Part shown: positions 62,023 to 64,000 of the stretch, in pieces
How positions within the stretch are numbered: position 1 is the first letter of the stretch
Layout of the letters: every line of letters begins with the position of its first letter
Origin: JAUVAV01 sp965371665
Lineage (GTDB): Bacteria; Oederibacteriota; JAAXVQ01; JAUVAV01
DNA length: 64,000 nt
Direction of reading: 5' to 3'
Assembly: GCA_965371665.1 (NCBI GenBank)
Contig: CBDUZI010000002.1
Coordinates: forward strand, 1 to 64,000
Notes under the pieces: model-generated
Told to the model about the DNA's origin: nothing
Database searches by the model: none
Seen by the model: the letters and a program-made list of their open reading frames with translations, nothing else
Position numbers and translations under genes: made by a program

Positions 62023-62892
62023 CTAATTACTCCGCTGCCGGACTGCCGCTCGCAGCTTGGCGCTGCGGGCCCGGGGATTGGCACGAATTTCTTCCCGGGT
62101 AGGCCGAACCACATGTTTAGTTAAATTTTCCCACCTGGCCTTGTCACGCAGTTGATATTTAACTATTCTATCTTCGAGTGAATGGAAGCTGATCACTACA
62201 ATCCGGCCCTGATCCGCTAAAGTCCCGGCCACGGCATTCAGGCCGCGTTCCAGGCTGGCGAGTTCATCATTAACCGCAATCCGCAAAGCCTGAAAAATTC
62301 GGGTGGCCGGATGCAGACGCCCATAAAAACCAACGGCTTGGCAGATCAGGCTGACCAGGGAAGCCGTATCGGTTAGGGGGCGGTGGCGCACAATGATTTT
62401 GGCCAAACGCCGGGAATGACGTTCCTCGCCCCACTGGTAAAAGACCTCCGCCAGTTCTTTCTCACTGGTGTGATTAATAAATTCCGCCGCGGTCAAGGAC
62501 TGGCTCCGGTCCATGCGCATATCCAAAGGCCCCGGCTTAAGAAACGAAAACCCGCGTTCCGGATCATCAATCTGAAAAGACGAAAATCCCAGGTCCATGA
62601 GAACTCCAGATAAAGCCGTGATTTTTTGCTCTTGCGCTACCGCTGCCAGATCCTGAAAATTCCCTTGCACCAGAACCAGGCGATCCCCATAGACTGCCAG
62701 ACGCTTACGCGCCAGAGCCAGAATTTCACCATCGCGATCCATACCCAGTACCCGGCCGGCGGGCTCCGTGGCTTTCAAGATCGCCTCAGTATGTCCGCCC
62801 GCTCCCACGGTTAAATCGGCCCACCAGCCCCCGGATACCGGGGCCAGCTTCTCCAGGACTTCGCTTACCATGACCGGACAATGTATCATCAA
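62023..62892 (-). CDS. rsmH: 16S rRNA m4C1402 methyltransferase
   Basis: This 289-residue SAM-dependent enzyme (MraW) N4-methylates C1402 of 16S rRNA. HCPVMVSEVLEKL opens it; DLTVGAGGHTEAIL is the SAM loop; DLGFSSFQIDDPERGFSF and ISFHSLEDRIVKY are family signs. It overlaps the STAS gene by ATGA. Confidence 0.96.
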   Translation of the reverse strand: MMIHCPVMVSEVLEKLAPVSGGWWADLTVGAGGHTEAILKATEPAGRVLGMDRDGEILALARKRLAVYGDRLVLVQGNFQDLAAVAQEQKITALSGVLMDLGFSSFQIDDPERGFSFLKPGPLDMRMDRSQSLTAAEFINHTSEKELAEVFYQWGEERHSRRLAKIIVRHRPLTDTASLVSLICQAVGFYGRLHPATRIFQALRIAVNDELASLERGLNAVAGTLADQGRIVVISFHSLEDRIVKYQLRDKARWENLTKHVVRPTREEIRANPRARSAKLRAAVRQRSN

Positions 62893-63245
62893 GCGGCAAC
62901 GCGGTTCAAATGTTTATAGCTGGCAACTGCGGCCTGCTGATGCTTAAAGATGCGGAAGATTTTTAATACCCCGGTTAATTCCAGTGCGTGGTGTAACTGC
63001 ATATTTAAATTGGATATCCGTAAATCACCGTTTAAATCCCGCAACTTGCGAAGACTTTCCACCAAAATACCAATTCCTGTCATGTTGATATGCTGCACAC
63101 AAGTGAAATCCAGCACAAACTGATAGCACCCTCCCTCTACACTGGAAGCTATCGCATTGCGGATACTGACAACCTCTTCCATGTCAATATCCACCAAAAG
63201 ATGGATAACTGCAACTTCGTCCTGGCGCACAATTTTTAAGGACAC
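62889..63245 (-). CDS. STAS-domain protein (anti-sigma antagonist-like) in dcw cluster
   Basis: This 118-residue protein has a single STAS domain (VSLKIVRQDEVAVIHLLVDIDMEEVVSIRN, YQFVLDFTCVQHINMTGIGILVESLRKLR). STAS proteins such as SpoIIAA and RsbV bind anti-sigma factors and are switched by phosphorylation. The usual DSSGLG site reads INMTGIG, so a threonine replaces the serine. The start is GTG with an almost perfect AAAGGAGGTGA upstream (63250-63262 on the plus strand). The frame runs on to 63356 with no family homology. Its neighbours mraZ and rsmH are the conserved start of the cluster. No anti-sigma kinase is encoded in the window, so its partner is unknown. Confidence 0.85.
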   Translation of the reverse strand: MSLKIVRQDEVAVIHLLVDIDMEEVVSIRNAIASSVEGGCYQFVLDFTCVQHINMTGIGILVESLRKLRDLNGDLRISNLNMQLHHALELTGVLKIFRIFKHQQAAVASYKHLNRVAA

Positions 63246-63369
63246 CTCGGGTTCACCTCCTTTCGGTTTTTGGAATATCCCAGCCCTTCGCTTTTCCGCA
63301 TAAGAATATTTCACGCTATTTTTTCCATTCCTCGAAAGTTGAAATCGGCCACCCACTACAACCTATTCC

Positions 63370-63825
63370 CTAGAAATCCGGAATCTGCTCAGCAATATCT
63401 TCCAGCGATTTACCGTTTTCCAAATACTGTTTCCAGCGTTCCGGGGCCCAAATTTCAATCCGGCTGGAAACTCCTACGATAACCGCCTCGCGATTTAACC
63501 CGGCATACTGACGCAGGGCCAAGGGCAGCATTATCCGTCCCTGCTTATCCAATTGGCAATCCACTGCACCGGCAAATAAACGCCGAATAAAATAGCGGTC
63601 ATCACCTTTGTTCATGGGGCGGGAGATAATTTTCTTTTCAAAATTTTTCCATTCATCCAGGGAATAACCAAAAAGACATGCGTCCAAACCCTGCGTAATA
63701 ACCAGCCTCTCGGGAAGCTGGTTTTCCGATAAAACGTCCCGGAAACGCGAAGGAATTGACAAGCGTCCTTTATCATCCAGAGTATGTTCGAAAGTTCCAA
63801 GAAATCTCAAAAGCCTCTTCCCCAT
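63370..63825 (-). CDS. mraZ: Transcriptional regulator MraZ
   Basis: This 151-residue AbrB-like DNA-binding protein is the first gene of the dcw cluster and represses or tunes it. The two SpoVT-AbrB repeats are visible: GTFEHTLDDKGRLSIPSRFRDVL and GAVDCQLDKQGRIMLPLALRQYA. ATG 63825 lies inside the TGGGG repeats of its operator. No strong Shine-Dalgarno is seen before this start. The following STAS gene starts 124 bases after the stop. Confidence 0.95.
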   Translation of the reverse strand: MGKRLLRFLGTFEHTLDDKGRLSIPSRFRDVLSENQLPERLVITQGLDACLFGYSLDEWKNFEKKIISRPMNKGDDRYFIRRLFAGAVDCQLDKQGRIMLPLALRQYAGLNREAVIVGVSSRIEIWAPERWKQYLENGKSLEDIAEQIPDF

Positions 63826-63857
63826 TTCATGGGATTTTTCCCCACTTCATGGGATAA
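63818..63857 (-). promoter_or_regulatory. Tandem MraZ operator repeats
   Basis: On the minus strand two copies of a 20-base unit, ATCCCATGAAGTGGGGAA and ATCCCATGAAATGGGGAA, lie in tandem, the second running into the mraZ start. A third TGGGGAAA lies within the promoter spacer (63869-63875). MraZ of other bacteria binds TGGGN repeats. Confidence 0.7.
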
Positions 63858-63884
63858 TTTACCCCCCTTTCCCCATTTTGTCAA
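63856..63884 (-). promoter_or_regulatory. Pmra promoter
   Basis: Consensus TTGACA (63879-63884) and TAAATT (63856-63861) are separated by 17 bases. The spacer contains the TGGGG and GGGGGG runs, so MraZ bound there would clash with RNA polymerase. The last 100 bases before the window end contain no gene. Confidence 0.7.
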
Positions 63885-64000
63885 TATTTAAATCTCAGTT
63901 CCGTTAATTCATCACTTAAGGTACTAAAATCGCATTGTGGTAAAGTAAGCGTTGAGAATAGAAAATTAAAACGTATGGGAAAACAAATCCCATTGACGCC

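Noticed and set aside
1..64000. tRNA, rRNA, replication origin or riboswitch
   Set aside because: No cloverleaf, rRNA segment, DnaA-box cluster or known riboswitch core was seen by eye in the gaps.

Overview
The window reads as chromosomal DNA from an uncultivated Gram-negative-type (diderm) bacterium. Signs of an outer-envelope lifestyle are a lipoprotein-type MltA remnant and a MurE with the DNPR motif of meso-diaminopimelate-adding enzymes. The base composition is moderately GC-rich. Intergenic gaps are crowded with short palindromic or MITE-like repeats built around GTCATTCC...GGAATGAC cores. That style, plus the DUF5674 pair, a RAYT remnant and a STAS gene inside the dcw cluster, suggests a candidate-phylum lineage such as Omnitrophota or Desantisbacteria. 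This placement is inference only; no rRNA or tRNA gene was seen. Almost all genes lie on the minus strand.

Layout: (1) 0.3-1 kb holds a DUF2442 remnant and a small membrane protein. (2) 1-11.6 kb carries carA, carB, gltB and gltD, a nitrogen-assimilation and carbamoyl-phosphate block with translational coupling. (3) 12-14.2 kb, plus strand, has a GlcD-type FAD oxidase and a Cys-rich membrane protein. (4) 14.2-16.6 kb is an AT-rich, repeat-rich accessory stretch with a small ORF and an HTH-HEPN (AbiU2-like) fusion. (5) 16.6-18.7 kb carries pncA-pncB for NAD salvage. (6) 18.7-19.9 kb has a RAYT remnant with its REP palindromes and a DUF5674 two-gene unit. (7) 19.9-31.9 kb carries purM, purF, purL, then a glycosyltransferase/TauE insert, then purQ, purS and purB. 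(8) 32-33.1 kb has a divergent ApbE-like protein. (9) 33.4-42.5 kb is a defence/decay island: a DUF4062-ATPase, McrB and McrC operon, scars resembling a type I methylase gene, a broken mltA, a DUF1460 fragment, a recombined winged-helix gene and a DUF1016 nuclease, bracketed by a diverged segmental duplication. (10) 42.5-45.6 kb carries rimI, tsaB, tsaE and an amiC-like amidase. (11) 45.6-63.9 kb is a nearly complete dcw cluster, read from mraZ at the right edge to ftsZ.

The dcw genes read mraZ, STAS gene, rsmH, ftsL, ftsI, murE, murF, mraY, murD, ftsW, murG, murC, ddl, ftsQ, ftsA, ftsZ, with many ATGA overlaps and a recognisable MraZ-type operator and promoter. The amidase just after ftsZ extends this set with a septal-wall hydrolase. 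murB is missing from its usual place. A STAS-domain protein with a near-perfect Shine-Dalgarno sequence sits between mraZ and rsmH.

The best candidates for something not well described are the three-gene operon pairing a DUF4062/GHKL-ATPase protein with McrBC, the HTH-HEPN fusion with a palindromic -10 element, and the STAS gene in the dcw cluster. All calls rest on reading the sequence and on recall of protein families; no database search was run.
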